Shown here: piece after piece, positions 21,055 to 33,124 of the stretch
How positions within the stretch are numbered: position 1 is the first letter of the stretch
How the letters are laid out: each line of letters begins with the position of its first letter
DNA from: Brachyhypopomus gauderio
Taxonomy: Eukaryota; Chordata; Actinopteri; Gymnotiformes; Hypopomidae
Assembly: GCF_052324685.1 (NCBI RefSeq)
Contig: NW_027507046.1
Location: 62,001-126,000, forward strand
Direction: 5' to 3'
Length of the DNA: 64,000 bases
The notes under the pieces: generated by a model
What the model saw: only the letters and a program-made list of their open reading frames with translations
What the model was told of the DNA's origin: nothing
Database searches by the model: none
Made by a program: the position numbers and the translations under genes

Positions 21055-21452
21055 CCTGCGCAGCTAAACTTTAGAGGTCGCCAAAAAGTAAACACCAATC
21101 ACAGTGCTTTTCCATGAGCAATTTACACATCTTTTCAAGCCAGATCACATTTTCAGCTACTGTTTCATTTTTCCATGGACCTGTACTTGATTTGCTCAAT
21201 AACCACGTGAGACAGTACATCATGCTTTTCATTCCTCTTCGCTTCTCAGACAAACATGCCATGTAGAGGTCAGCAATGTTGTACTGTTCTGCATGGGTTG
21301 ACGTCTAAGGTTCTTCTCTATGGCTCATTGTTGTATGCTTTCACAGTCAGCTTGTTTGCAGACTTACCTTTACAAAGGGTCTAAAGAAAGAAGATAGAGG
21401 AAGTCTGCAGGCAAGCCAAAGAATAAGAATGTACTGTTTAGTCTCCAATGTA

Positions 21453-21525
21453 TGACCCAGATGGGACTCGAACCCACAATCCTCAGCTCCGAAGGCTGAT
21501 GCCTTATCCATTAGGCCACTGGGCC
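21453..21525 (-). tRNA. tRNA-Arg-TCG: tRNA-Arg (TCG), unit 31
   Basis: Consensus Arg copy. Confidence 0.96.
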
Positions 21526-21693
21526 ACTTTTGCTTTGCATAGTGCAGACTTTGAAGGTCTTCTCGACTATAGACTAGTTTTCAAATATATGCTGAAGCCA
21601 TGCTTCTTTGCCACATAACCATGTTGGCAAGAGCTCAGCGCATAAGAGCGTGACGTTCGGAGAAAGAAAAGTACTCTCTAGATTCCTTGTCTG

Positions 21694-21764
21694 TGCGCCG
21701 GCCGGGAATCGAACCCGGTTCACAAGAATGGGAATCTTGCATGATACCACTACACCACTGGCAC
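21694..21764 (-). tRNA. tRNA-Gly-CCC: tRNA-Gly (CCC), unit 31
   Basis: T67→C acceptor mismatch. Confidence 0.9.
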
Positions 21765-22162
21765 CCTGCGCAGCTACTCTTTAGAGGTCGCCAAAAAGTA
21801 AACACCAATCACAGTGCTTTTCCATGAGCAATTTACACATCTTTTCAAGCCAGATCACATTTTCAGCTACTGTTTCATTTTTCCATGGACCTGTCCTTGA
21901 TTTGCTCAATAACCACGTGAGACAGTACATCATGCTTTTCATTCCTCTTAGCTTCTCAGACAAGCATGCCATGTAGAGGTCAGCAATGTTGTACTGTTCT
22001 GCATGGGTTGACGTCTAAGGTTCTTCTCTATGGCTCATTGTTGTATGCTTTCACACTCAGCTTGTTTGCAGACTTACCTTTACAAAGGGTCTAAAGAAAG
22101 AAGATAGAGGAAGTCTGCAGGCAAGCCAAAGAATGAGAATGTACTGTTTAGTCTCCAATGTA

Positions 22163-22235
22163 TGACCCAGATGGGACTCGAACCCACAATCCTCAGCTCC
22201 GAAGGCTGATGCCTTATCCATTAGGCCACTGGGCC
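22163..22235 (-). tRNA. tRNA-Arg-TCG: tRNA-Arg (TCG), unit 32
   Basis: Consensus Arg copy. Confidence 0.96.
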
Positions 22236-22403
22236 ACTTTTGCTTTGCATAGTGCAGACTTTGAAGGTCTTCTCGACTATAGACTAGTTTTCAAATATAT
22301 GCTGAAGCCATGCTTCTTTGCCACATAACCATGTTGGCAAGAGCTCAGCGCATAAGAGCGTGACGTTCGGAGAAAGAAAAGTACTCTCTACATTCCTTGT
22401 CTG

Positions 22404-22474
22404 TGCGCCAGCCGGGAATCGAACCCGGTTCACAAGAATGGGAATCTTGCATGATACCACTACACCACTGGCAC
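22404..22474 (-). tRNA. tRNA-Gly-CCC: tRNA-Gly (CCC), unit 32
   Basis: Consensus Gly copy. Confidence 0.96.
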
Positions 22475-22872
22475 CCTGCGCAGCTAAACTTTAGAGGTCG
22501 CCAAAAAGTAAACACCAATCACAGTGCTTTTCCATGAGCAATTTACACATCTTTTCAAGCCAGATCACATTTTCAGCTACTGTTTCATTTTTCCATGGAC
22601 CTGTACTTGATTTGCTCAATAACCACGTGAGACAGTACATCATGCTTTTCATTCCTCTTCGCTTCTCAGACAAACATGCCATGTAGAGGTCAGCAATGTT
22701 GTACTGTTCTGCATGGGTTGACGTCTAAGGTTCTTCTCTATGGCTCATTGTTGTATGCTTTCACAGTCAGCTTGTTTGCAGACTTACCTTTACAAAGGGT
22801 CTAAAGAAAGAAGATAGAGGAAGTCTGCAGGCAAGCCAAAGAATGAGAATGTACTCTTTAGTCTCCAATGTA

Positions 22873-22945
22873 TGACCCAGATGGGACTCGAACCCACAAT
22901 CCTCAGCTCCGAAGGCTGATGCCTTATCCATTAGGCCACTAGACC
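22873..22945 (-). tRNA. tRNA-Arg-TCG: tRNA-Arg (TCG), unit 33
   Basis: C3→T and C5→T (three acceptor wobbles). Confidence 0.92.
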
Positions 22946-23113
22946 ACTTTTGCTTTGCATAGTGCAGACTTTGAAGGTCTTCTCGACTATAGACTAGTTT
23001 TCAAATATATGCTGAAGCCATGCTTCTTTTGCACATAACCATGTTGGCAAGAGCTCAGCGCATAAGAGTGTGAAGTTCGGAGAAAGAAAAGAACTCTCTA
23101 CATTCCTTGTCTG

Positions 23114-23184
23114 TGCGCCAGCCGGGAATCGAACCTGGTTCACAAGAATGGGAATCTTGCATGATACCACTACACCACTGGCAC
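23114..23184 (-). tRNA. tRNA-Gly-CCC: tRNA-Gly (CCC), unit 33
   Basis: G51→A T-stem mismatch. Confidence 0.88.
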
Positions 23185-23582
23185 CCTGCGCAGCTAAACT
23201 TTAGAGGTCGCCAAAAAGTAAACACCAATCACAGTGCTTTTCCATGAGCAATTTACACATCTTTTCAAGCCAGATCACATTTTCAGCTACTGTTTCATTT
23301 TTCCATGGACCTGTCCTTGATTTGCTCAATAACCACGTGAGACAGTACATCATGCTTTTCATTCCTCTTCGCTTCTCAGACAAACATGCCATGTAGAGGT
23401 CAGCAATGTTGTACTGTTCTGCATGGGTTGACGTCTAAGGTTCTTCTCTATGGCTCATTGTTGTATGCTTTCACAGTCAGCTTGTTTGCAGACTTACCTT
23501 TACAAAGGGTCTAAAGAAAGAAGATAGAGGAAGTCTGCAGGCAAGCCAAAGAATGAGAATGTACTCTTTAGTCTCCAATGTA

Positions 23583-23655
23583 TGACCCAGATGGGACTCG
23601 AACCCACAATCCTCAGCTCCGAAGGCTGATGCCTTATCCATTAGACCACTGGGCC
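23583..23655 (-). tRNA. tRNA-Arg-TCG: tRNA-Arg (TCG), unit 34
   Basis: C11→T (D-stem wobble). Confidence 0.94.
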
Positions 23656-23823
23656 ACTTTTGCTTTGCATAGTGCAGACTTTGAAGGTCTTCTCGACTAT
23701 AGACTAGTTTTCAAATATATGCTGAAGCCATGCTTCTTTGCCACATAACCATGTTGGCAAGAGCTCAGCGCATAAGAGCGTGACGTTCGGAGAAAGAAAA
23801 GTACTCTCTACATTCCTTGTCTG

Positions 23824-23894
23824 TGCGCCAGCCGGGAATCGAACCCGGTTCACAAGAATGGGAATCTTGCATGATACCACTACACCACTGGCAC
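23824..23894 (-). tRNA. tRNA-Gly-CCC: tRNA-Gly (CCC), unit 34
   Basis: Consensus Gly copy. Confidence 0.96.
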
Positions 23895-24292
23895 CCTGCG
23901 CAGCTAAACTTTAGAGGTCGCCAAAAAGTAAACACCAATCACAGTGCTTTTCCATGAGCAATTTACACATCTTTTCAAGCCAGATCACATTTTCAGCTAC
24001 TGTTTCATTTTTCCATGGACCTGTACTTGATTTGCTCAATAACCACGTGAGACAGTACATCATGCTTTTCATTCCTCTTCGCTTCTCAGACAAACATGCC
24101 ATGTAGAGGTCAGCAATGTTGTACTGTTCTGCATGGGTTGACGTCTAAGGTTCTTCTCTATGGCTCATTGTTGTATGCTTTCACAGTCAGCTTGTTTGCA
24201 GACTTACCTTTACAAAGGGTCTAAAGAAAGAAGATAGAGGAAGTCTGCAGGCAAGCCAAAGAATAAGAATGTACTGTTTAGTCTCCAATGTA

Positions 24293-24365
24293 TGACCCAG
24301 ATGGGACTCGAACCCACAATCCTCAGCTCCGAAGGCTGATGCCTTATCCATTAGGCCACTGGGCC
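24293..24365 (-). tRNA. tRNA-Arg-TCG: tRNA-Arg (TCG), unit 35
   Basis: Consensus Arg copy. Confidence 0.96.
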
Positions 24366-24533
24366 ACTTTTGCTTTGCATAGTGCAGACTTTGAAGGTCT
24401 TCTCGACTATAGACTAGTTTTCAAATATATGCTGAAGCCATGCTTCTTTGCCACATAACCATGTTGGCAAGAGCTCAGCGCATAAGAGCGTGACGTTCGG
24501 AGAAAGAAAAGTACTCTCTAGATTCCTTGTCTG

Positions 24534-24604
24534 TGCGCCGGCCGGGAATCGAACCCGGTTCACAAGAATGGGAATCTTGCATGATACCACTACACCACTG
24601 GCAC
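24534..24604 (-). tRNA. tRNA-Gly-CCC: tRNA-Gly (CCC), unit 35
   Basis: T67→C acceptor mismatch. Confidence 0.9.
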
Positions 24605-25002
24605 CCTGCGCAGCTACTCTTTAGAGGTCGCCAAAAAGTAAACACCAATCACAGTGCTTTTCCATGAGCAATTTACACATCTTTTCAAGCCAGATCACAT
24701 TTTCAGCTACTGTTTCATTTTTCCATGGACCTGTCCTTGATTTGCTCAATAACCACGTGAGACAGTACATCATGCTTTTCATTCCTCTTAGCTTCTCAGA
24801 CAAGCATGCCATGTAGAGGTCAGCAATGTTGTACTGTTCTGCATGGGTTGACGTCTAAGGTTCTTCTCTATGGCTCATTGTTGTATGCTTTCACACTCAG
24901 CTTGTTTGCAGACTTACCTTTACAAAGGGTCTAAAGAAAGAAGATAGAGGAAGTCTGCAGGCAAGCCAAAGAATGAGAATGTACTGTTTAGTCTCCAATG
25001 TA

Positions 25003-25075
25003 TGACCCAGATGGGACTCGAACCCACAATCCTCAGCTCCGAAGGCTGATGCCTTATCCATTAGGCCACTGGGCC
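25003..25075 (-). tRNA. tRNA-Arg-TCG: tRNA-Arg (TCG), unit 36
   Basis: Consensus Arg copy. Confidence 0.96.
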
Positions 25076-25243
25076 ACTTTTGCTTTGCATAGTGCAGACT
25101 TTGAAGGTCTTCTCGACTATAGACTAGTTTTCAAATATATGCTGAAGCCATGCTTCTTTGCCACATAACCATGTTGGCAAGAGCTCAGCGCATAAGAGCG
25201 TGACGTTCGGAGAAAGAAAAGTACTCTCTACATTCCTTGTCTG

Positions 25244-25314
25244 TGCGCCAGCCGGGAATCGAACCCGGTTCACAAGAATGGGAATCTTGCATGATACCAC
25301 TACACCACTGGCAC
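25244..25314 (-). tRNA. tRNA-Gly-CCC: tRNA-Gly (CCC), unit 36
   Basis: Consensus Gly copy. Confidence 0.96.
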
Positions 25315-25712
25315 CCTGCGCAGCTAAACTTTAGAGGTCGCCAAAAAGTAAACACCAATCACAGTGCTTTTCCATGAGCAATTTACACATCTTTTCAAGC
25401 CAGATCACATTTTCAGCTACTGTTTCATTTTTCCATGGACCTGTACTTGATTTGCTCAATAACCACGTGAGACAGTACATCATGCTTTTCATTCCTCTTC
25501 GCTTCTCAGACAAACATGCCATGTAGAGGTCAGCAATGTTGTACTGTTCTGCATGGGTTGACGTCTAAGGTTCTTCTCTATGGCTCATTGTTGTATGCTT
25601 TCACAGTCAGCTTGTTTGCAGACTTACCTTTACAAAGGGTCTAAAGAAAGAAGATAGAGGAAGTCTGCAGGCAAGCCAAAGAATGAGAATGTACTCTTTA
25701 GTCTCCAATGTA

Positions 25713-25785
25713 TGACCCAGATGGGACTCGAACCCACAATCCTCAGCTCCGAAGGCTGATGCCTTATCCATTAGGCCACTAGACC
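25713..25785 (-). tRNA. tRNA-Arg-TCG: tRNA-Arg (TCG), unit 37
   Basis: C3→T and C5→T (three acceptor wobbles). Confidence 0.92.
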
Positions 25786-25953
25786 ACTTTTGCTTTGCAT
25801 AGTGCAGACTTTGAAGGTCTTCTCGACTATAGACTAGTTTTCAAATATATGCTGAAGCCATGCTTCTTTGCCACATAACCATGTTGGCAAGAGCTCAGCG
25901 CATAAGAGCGTGACGTTCGGAGAAAGAAAAGTACTCTCTACATTCCTTGTCTG

Positions 25954-26024
25954 TGCGCCAGCCGGGAATCGAACCCGGTTCACAAGAATGGGAATCTTGC
26001 ATGATACCACTACACCACTGGCAC
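25954..26024 (-). tRNA. tRNA-Gly-CCC: tRNA-Gly (CCC), unit 37
   Basis: Consensus Gly copy. Confidence 0.96.
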
Positions 26025-26422
26025 CCTGCGCAGCTAAACTTTAGAGGTCGCCAAAAAGTAAACACCAATCACAGTGCTTTTCCATGAGCAATTTACACAT
26101 CTTTTCAAGCCAGATCACATTTTCAGCTACTGTTTCATTTTTCCATGGACCTGTACTTGATTTGCTCAATAACCACGTGAGACAGTACATCATGCTTTTC
26201 ATTCCTCTTCGCTTCTCAGACAAACATGCCATGTAGAGGTCAGCAATGTTGTACTGTTCTGCATGGGTTGACGTCTAAGGTTCTTCTCTATGGCTCATTG
26301 TTGTATGCTTTCACAGTCAGCTTGTTTGCAGACTTACCTTTACAAAGGGTCTAAAGAAAGAAGATAGAGGAAGTCTGCAGGCAAGCCAAAGAATGAGAAT
26401 GTACTCTTTAGTCTCCAATGTA

Positions 26423-26495
26423 TGACCCAGATGGGACTCGAACCCACAATCCTCAGCTCCGAAGGCTGATGCCTTATCCATTAGGCCACTAGACC
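26423..26495 (-). tRNA. tRNA-Arg-TCG: tRNA-Arg (TCG), unit 38
   Basis: C3→T and C5→T (three acceptor wobbles). Confidence 0.92.
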
Positions 26496-26663
26496 ACTTT
26501 TGCTTTGCATAGTGCAGACTTTGAAGGTCTTCTCGACTATAGACTAGTTTTCAAATATATGCTGAAGCCATGCTTCTTTTGCACATAACCATGTTGGCAA
26601 GAGCTCAGCGCATAAGAGTGTGAAGTTCGGAGAAAGAAAAGAACTCTCTACATTCCTTGTCTG

Positions 26664-26734
26664 TGCGCCAGCCGGGAATCGAACCTGGTTCACAAGAATG
26701 GGAATCTTGCATGATACCACTACACCACTGGCAC
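26664..26734 (-). tRNA. tRNA-Gly-CCC: tRNA-Gly (CCC), unit 38
   Basis: G51→A T-stem mismatch. Confidence 0.88.
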
Positions 26735-27132
26735 CCTGCGCAGCTAAACTTTAGAGGTCGCCAAAAAGTAAACACCAATCACAGTGCTTTTCCATGAGCA
26801 ATTTACACATCTTTTCAAGCCAGATCACATTTTCAGCTACTGTTTCATTTTTCCATGGACCTGTCCTTGATTTGCTCAATAACCACGTGAGACAGTACAT
26901 CATGCTTTTCATTCCTCTTCGCTTCTCAGACAAACATGCCATGTAGAGGTCAGCAATGTTGTACTGTTCTGCATGGGTTGACGTCTAAGGTTCTTCTCTA
27001 TGGCTCATTGTTGTATGCTTTCACAGTCAGCTTGTTTGCAGACTTACCTTTACAAAGGGTCTAAAGAAAGAAGATAGAGGAAGTCTGCAGGCAAGCCAAA
27101 GAATGAGAATGTACTCTTTAGTCTCCAATGTA

Positions 27133-27205
27133 TGACCCAGATGGGACTCGAACCCACAATCCTCAGCTCCGAAGGCTGATGCCTTATCCATTAGACCACT
27201 GGGCC
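27133..27205 (-). tRNA. tRNA-Arg-TCG: tRNA-Arg (TCG), unit 39
   Basis: C11→T (D-stem wobble). Confidence 0.94.
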
Positions 27206-27373
27206 ACTTTTGCTTTGCATAGTGCAGACTTTGAAGGTCTTCTCGACTATAGACTAGTTTTCAAATATATGCTGAAGCCATGCTTCTTTGCCACATAACC
27301 ATGTTGGCAAGAGCTCAGCGCATAAGAGCGTGACGTTCGGAGAAAGAAAAGTACTCTCTACATTCCTTGTCTG

Positions 27374-27444
27374 TGCGCCAGCCGGGAATCGAACCCGGTT
27401 CACAAGAATGGGAATCTTGCATGATACCACTACACCACTGGCAC
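27374..27444 (-). tRNA. tRNA-Gly-CCC: tRNA-Gly (CCC), unit 39
   Basis: Consensus Gly copy. Confidence 0.96.
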
Positions 27445-27842
27445 CCTGCGCAGCTACACTTTAGAGGTCGCCAAAAAGTAAACACCAATCACAGTGCTTT
27501 TCCATGAGCAATTTACACATCTTTTCAAGCCAGATCACATTTTCAGCTACTGTTTCATTTTTCCATGGACCTGTCCTTGATTTGCTCAATAACCACGTGA
27601 GACAGTACATCATGCTTTTCATTCCTCTTCGCTTCTCAGACAAGCATGCCATGTAGAGGTCAACAATGTTGTACTATTCTGCATGGGTTGACGTCTAAGG
27701 TTCTTCTCTATGGCTCATTGTTGTATGCTTTCACACTCAGCTTGTTTGCAGACTTAGCTTTACAAAGGGTCTAAAGAAAGAAGACAGAGGAAGTCTGCAG
27801 GCAAGCCAAAGAATGAGAATGTACTCTTTAGTCTCCAATGTA

Positions 27843-27915
27843 TGACACAGATGGGACTCGAACCCACAATCCTCAGCTCCGAAGGCTGATGCCTTATCCA
27901 TTAGGCCACTGGGCC
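27843..27915 (-). tRNA. tRNA-Arg-TCG: tRNA-Arg (TCG), unit 40
   Basis: G69→T leaves a C4·T69 mismatch in the acceptor stem; unique to this copy. Confidence 0.9.
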
Positions 27916-28083
27916 ACTTTTGCTTTGCATAGTGCAGACTTTGAAGGTCTTCTCGACTATAGACTAGTTTTCAAATATATGCTGAAGCCATGCTTCTTTG
28001 CCACATAACCATGTTGGCAAGAGCTCAGCGCATAAGAGCGTGACGTTCGGAGAAAGAAAAGTACTCTCTACATTCCTTGTCTG

Positions 28084-28154
28084 TGCGCCAGCCGGGAATC
28101 GAACCCGGTTCACAAGAATGGGAATCTTGCATGATACCACTACACCACTGGCAC
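28084..28154 (-). tRNA. tRNA-Gly-CCC: tRNA-Gly (CCC), unit 40
   Basis: Consensus Gly copy. Confidence 0.96.
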
Positions 28155-28552
28155 CCTGCGCAGCTAAACTTTAGAGGTCGCCAAAAAGTAAACACCAATC
28201 ACAGTGCTTTTCCATGAGCAATTTACACATCTTTTCAAGCCAGATCACATTTTCAGCTACTGTTTCATTTTTCCATGGACCTGTCCTTGATTTGCTCAAT
28301 AACCACGTGAGACAGTACATCATGCTTTTCATTCCTCTTCGCTTCTCAGACAAGCATGCCATGTAGAGGACAACAATGTTGTACTGTTCTGCATGGGTTG
28401 ACGTCTAAGGTTCTTCTCTATGGCTCATTGTTGTATGCTTTCACAGTCAGCTTGTTTGCAGACTTACCTTTACAAAGGGTCTAAAGAAAGAAGACAGAGG
28501 AAGTCTGCAGGCAAGCCAAAGAATGAGAATGTACTCTTTAGTCTCCAATGTA

Positions 28553-28625
28553 TGACCCAGATGGGACTCGAACCCACAATCCTCAGCTCCGAAGGCTGAT
28601 GCCTTATCCATTAGGCCACTGGGCC
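28553..28625 (-). tRNA. tRNA-Arg-TCG: tRNA-Arg (TCG), unit 41
   Basis: Consensus Arg copy. Confidence 0.96.
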
Positions 28626-28793
28626 ACTTTTGCTTTGCATAGTGCAGACTTTGAAGGTCTTCTCGACTATAGACTAGTTTTCAAATATATGCTGAAGCCA
28701 TGCTTCTTTGCCACATAACCATGTTGGCAAGAGCTCAGCGCATAAGAGCGTGACGTTCGGAGAAAGAAAAGTACTCTCTAGATTCCTTGTCTG

Positions 28794-28864
28794 TGCGCCA
28801 GCCGGGAATCGAACCCGGTTCACAAGAATGGGAATCTTGCATGATACCACTACACCACTGGCAC
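28794..28864 (-). tRNA. tRNA-Gly-CCC: tRNA-Gly (CCC), unit 41
   Basis: Consensus Gly copy. Confidence 0.96.
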
Positions 28865-29262
28865 CCTGCGCAGCTAAACTTTAGAGGTCGCCAAAAAGTA
28901 AACACCAATCACAGTGCTTTTCCATGAGCAATTTACACATCTTTTCAAGCCAGATCACATTTTCAGCTACTGTTTCATTTTTCCATGGACCTGTCCTTGA
29001 TTTGCTCAATAACCACGTGAGACAGTACATCATGCTTTTCATTCCTCTTCGCTTCTCAGACAAGCATGCCATGTAGAGGACAACAATGTTGTACTGTTCT
29101 GCATGGGTTGACGTCTAAGGTTCTTCTCTATGGCTCATTGTTGTATGCTTTCACAGTCAGCTTGTTTGCAGACTTACCTTTACAAAGGGTCTAAAGAAAG
29201 AAGACAGAGGAAGTCTGCAGGCAAGCCAAAGAATGAGAATGTACTCTTTAGTCTCCAATGTA

Positions 29263-29335
29263 TGACCCAGATGGGACTCGAACCCACAATCCTCAGCTCC
29301 GAAGGCTGATGCCTTATCCATTAGGCCACTGGGCC
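29263..29335 (-). tRNA. tRNA-Arg-TCG: tRNA-Arg (TCG), unit 42
   Basis: Consensus Arg copy. Confidence 0.96.
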
Positions 29336-29503
29336 ACTTTTGCTTTGCATAGTGCAGACTTTGAAGGTCTTCTCGACTATAGACTAGTTTTCAAATATAT
29401 GCTGAAGCCATGCTTCTTTGCCACATAACCATGTTGGCAAGAGCTCAGCGCATAAGAGCGTGACGTTCGGAGAAAGAAAAGTACTCTCTAGATTCCTTGT
29501 CTG

Positions 29504-29574
29504 TGCGCCAGCCGGGAATCGAACCCGGTTCACAAGAATGGGAATCTTGCATGATACCACTACACCACTGGCAC
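29504..29574 (-). tRNA. tRNA-Gly-CCC: tRNA-Gly (CCC), unit 42
   Basis: Consensus Gly copy. Confidence 0.96.
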
Positions 29575-29972
29575 CCTGCGCAGCTACTCTTTAGAGGTCG
29601 CCAAAAAGTAAACACCAATCACAGTGCTTTTCCATGAGCAATTTACACATCTTTTCAAGCCAGATCACATTTTCAGCTACTGTTTCATTTTTCCATGGAC
29701 CTGTCCTTGATTTGCTCAATAACCACGTGAGACAGTACATCATGCTTTTCATTCCTCTTAGCTTCTCAGACAAGCATGCCATGTAGAGGTCAGCAATGTT
29801 GTACTGTTCTGCATGGGTTGACGTCTAAGGTTCTTCTCTATGGCTCATTGTTGTATGCTTTCACACTCAGCTTGTTTGCAGACTTACCTTTACAAAGGGT
29901 CTAAAGAAAGAAGATAGAGGAAGTCTGCAGGCAAGCCAAAGAATAAGAATGTACTGTTTAGTCTCCAATGTA

Positions 29973-30045
29973 TGACCCAGATGGGACTCGAACCCACAAT
30001 CCTCAGCTCCGAAGGCTGATGCCTTATCCATTAGGCCACTGGGCC
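29973..30045 (-). tRNA. tRNA-Arg-TCG: tRNA-Arg (TCG), unit 43
   Basis: Consensus Arg copy. Confidence 0.96.
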
Positions 30046-30213
30046 ACTTTTGCTTTGCATAGTGCAGACTTTGAAGGTCTTCTCGACTATAGACTAGTTT
30101 TCAAATATATGCTGAAGCCATGCTTCTTTGCCACATAACCATGTTGGCAAGAGCTCAGCGCATAAGAGCGTGACGTTCGGAGAAAGAAAAGTACTCTCTA
30201 GATTCCTTGTCTG

Positions 30214-30284
30214 TGCGCCGGCCGGGAATCGAACCCGGTTCACAAGAATGGGAATCTTGCATGATACCACTACACCACTGGCAC
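30214..30284 (-). tRNA. tRNA-Gly-CCC: tRNA-Gly (CCC), unit 43
   Basis: T67→C acceptor mismatch; last copy with this change. Confidence 0.9.
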
Positions 30285-30682
30285 CCTGCGCAGCTACTCT
30301 TTAGAGGTCGCCAAAAAGTAAACACCAATCACAGTGCTTTTCCATGAGCAATTTACACATCTTTTCAAGCCAGATCACATTTTCAGCTACTGTTTCATTT
30401 TTCCATGGACCTGTCCTTGATTTGCTCAATAACCACGTGAGACAGTACATCATGCTTTTCATTCCTCTTAGCTTCTCAGACAAGCATGCCATGTAGGGGT
30501 CAGCAATGTTGTACTGTTCTGCATGGGTTGACGTCTAAGGTTCTTCTCTATGGCTCATTGTTGTATGCTTTCACACTCAGCTTGTTTGCAGACTTACCTT
30601 TACAAAGGGTCTAAAGAAAGAAGATAGAGGAAGTCTGCAGGCAAGCCAAAGAATGAGAATGTACTGTTTAGTCTCCAATGTA

Positions 30683-30755
30683 TGACCCAGATGGGACTCG
30701 AACCCACAATCCTCAGCTCCGAAGGCTGATGCCTTATCCATTAGGCCACTGGGCC
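30683..30755 (-). tRNA. tRNA-Arg-TCG: tRNA-Arg (TCG), unit 44
   Basis: Consensus Arg copy. Confidence 0.96.
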
Positions 30756-30923
30756 ACTTTTGCTTTGCATAGTGCAGACTTTGAAGGTCTTCTCGACTAT
30801 AGACTAGTTTTCAAATATATGCTGAAGCCATGCTTCTTTGCCACATAACCATGTTGGCAAGAGCTCAGCGCATAAGAGCGTGACGTTCGGAGAAAGAAAA
30901 GTACTCTCTACATTCCTTGTCTG

Positions 30924-30994
30924 TGCGCCAGCCGGGAATCGAACCCGGTTCACAAGAATGGGAATCTTGCATGATACCACTACACCACTGGCAC
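30924..30994 (-). tRNA. tRNA-Gly-CCC: tRNA-Gly (CCC), unit 44
   Basis: Consensus Gly copy. Confidence 0.96.
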
Positions 30995-31392
30995 CCTGCG
31001 CAGCTACTCTTTAGAGGTCGCCAAAAAGTAAACACCAATCACAGTGCTTTTCCATGAGCAATTTACACATCTTTTCAAGCCAGATCACATTTTCAGCTAC
31101 TGTTTCATTTTTCCATGGACCTGTCCTTGATTTGCTCAATAACCACGTGAGACAGTACATCATGCTTTTCATTCCTCTTAGCTTCTCAGACAAGCATGCC
31201 ATGTAGAGGTCAGCAATGTTGTACTGTTCTGCATGGGTTGACGTCTAAGGTTCTTCTCTATGGCTCATTGTTGTATGCTTTCACACTCAGCTTGTTTGCA
31301 GACTTACCTTTACAAAGGGTCTAAAGAAAGAAGATAGAGGAAGTCTGCAGGCAAGCCAAAGAATGAGAATGTACTGTTTAGTCTCCAATGTA

Positions 31393-31465
31393 TGACCCAG
31401 ATGGGACTCGAACCCACAATCCTCAGCTCCGAAGGCTGATGCCTTATCCATTAGGCCACTGGGCC
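31393..31465 (-). tRNA. tRNA-Arg-TCG: tRNA-Arg (TCG), unit 45
   Basis: Consensus Arg copy. Confidence 0.96.
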
Positions 31466-31633
31466 ACTTTTGCTTTGCATAGTGCAGACTTTGAAGGTCT
31501 TCTCGACTATAGACTAGTTTTCAAATATATGCTGAAGCCATGCTTCTTTGCCACATAACCATGTTGGCAAGAGCTCAGCGCATAAGAGCGTGACGTTCGG
31601 AGAAAGAAAAGTACTCTCTACATTCCTTGTCTG

Positions 31634-31704
31634 TGCGCCAGCCGGGAATCGAACCCGGTTCACAAGAATGGGAATCTTGCATGATACCACTACACCACTG
31701 GCAC
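31634..31704 (-). tRNA. tRNA-Gly-CCC: tRNA-Gly (CCC), unit 45
   Basis: Consensus Gly copy. Confidence 0.96.
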
Positions 31705-32102
31705 CCTGCGCAGCTAAACTTTAGAGGTCGCCAAAAAGTAAACACCAATCACAGTGCTTTTCCATGAGCAATTTACACATCTTTTCAAGCCAGATCACAT
31801 TTTCAGCTACTGTTTCATTTTTCCATGGACCTGTACTTGATTTGCTCAATAACCACGTGAGACAGTACATCATGCTTTTCATTCCTCTTCGCTTCTCAGA
31901 CAAACATGCCATGTAGAGGTCAGCAATGTTGTACTGTTCTGCATGGGTTGACGTCTAAGGTTCTTCTCTATGGCTCATTGTTGTATGCTTTCACAGTCAG
32001 CTTGTTTGCAGACTTACCTTTACAAAGGGTCTAAAGAAAGAAGATAGAGGAAGTCTGCAGGCAAGCCAAAGAATGAGAATGTACTCTTTAGTCTCCAATG
32101 TA

Positions 32103-32175
32103 TGACCCAGATGGGACTCGAACCCACAATCCTCAGCTCCGAAGGCTGATGCCTTATCCATTAGGCCACTAGACC
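32103..32175 (-). tRNA. tRNA-Arg-TCG: tRNA-Arg (TCG), unit 46
   Basis: C3→T and C5→T (three acceptor wobbles); last copy of this type. Confidence 0.92.
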
Positions 32176-32343
32176 ACTTTTGCTTTGCATAGTGCAGACT
32201 TTGAAGGTCTTCTCGACTATAGACTAGTTTTCAAATATATGCTGAAGCCATGCTTCTTTTGCACATAACCATGTTGGCAAGAGCTCAGCGCATAAGAGTG
32301 TGAAGTTCGGAGAAAGAAAAGAACTCTCTACATTCCTTGTCTG

Positions 32344-32414
32344 TGCGCCAGCCGGGAATCGAACCTGGTTCACAAGAATGGGAATCTTGCATGATACCAC
32401 TACACCACTGGCAC
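32344..32414 (-). tRNA. tRNA-Gly-CCC: tRNA-Gly (CCC), unit 46
   Basis: G51→A T-stem mismatch. Confidence 0.88.
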
Positions 32415-32812
32415 CCTGCGCAGCTAAACTTTAGAGGTCGCCAAAAAGTAAACACCAATCACAGTGCTTTTCCATGAGCAATTTACACATCTTTTCAAGC
32501 CAGATCACATTTTCAGCTACTGTTTCATTTTTCCATGGACCTGTCCTTGATTTGCTCAATAACCACGTGAGACAGTACATCATGCTTTTCATTCCTCTTC
32601 GCTTCTCAGACAAACATGCCATGTAGAGGTCAGCAATGTTGTACTGTTCTGCATGGGTTGACGTCTAAGGTTCTTCTCTATGGCTCATTGTTGTATGCTT
32701 TCACAGTCAGCTTGTTTGCAGACTTACCTTTACAAAGGGTCTAAAGAAAGAAGATAGAGGAAGTCTGCAGGCAAGCCAAAGAATGAGAATGTACTCTTTA
32801 GTCTCCAATGTA

Positions 32813-32885
32813 TGACCCAGATGGGACTCGAACCCACAATCCTCAGCTCCGAAGGCTGATGCCTTATCCATTAGACCACTGGGCC
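32813..32885 (-). tRNA. tRNA-Arg-TCG: tRNA-Arg (TCG), unit 47
   Basis: C11→T (D-stem wobble). Confidence 0.94.
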
Positions 32886-33053
32886 ACTTTTGCTTTGCAT
32901 AGTGCAGACTTTGAAGGTCTTCTCGACTATAGACTAGTTTTCAAATATATGCTGAAGCCATGCTTCTTTGCCACATAACCATGTTGGCAAGAGCTCAGCG
33001 CATAAGAGCGTGACGTTCGGAGAAAGAAAAGTACTCTCTACATTCCTTGTCTG

Positions 33054-33124
33054 TGCGCCAGCCGGGAATCGAACCCGGTTCACAAGAATGGGAATCTTGC
33101 ATGATACCACTACACCACTGGCAC
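33054..33124 (-). tRNA. tRNA-Gly-CCC: tRNA-Gly (CCC), unit 47
   Basis: Consensus Gly copy. Confidence 0.96.
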
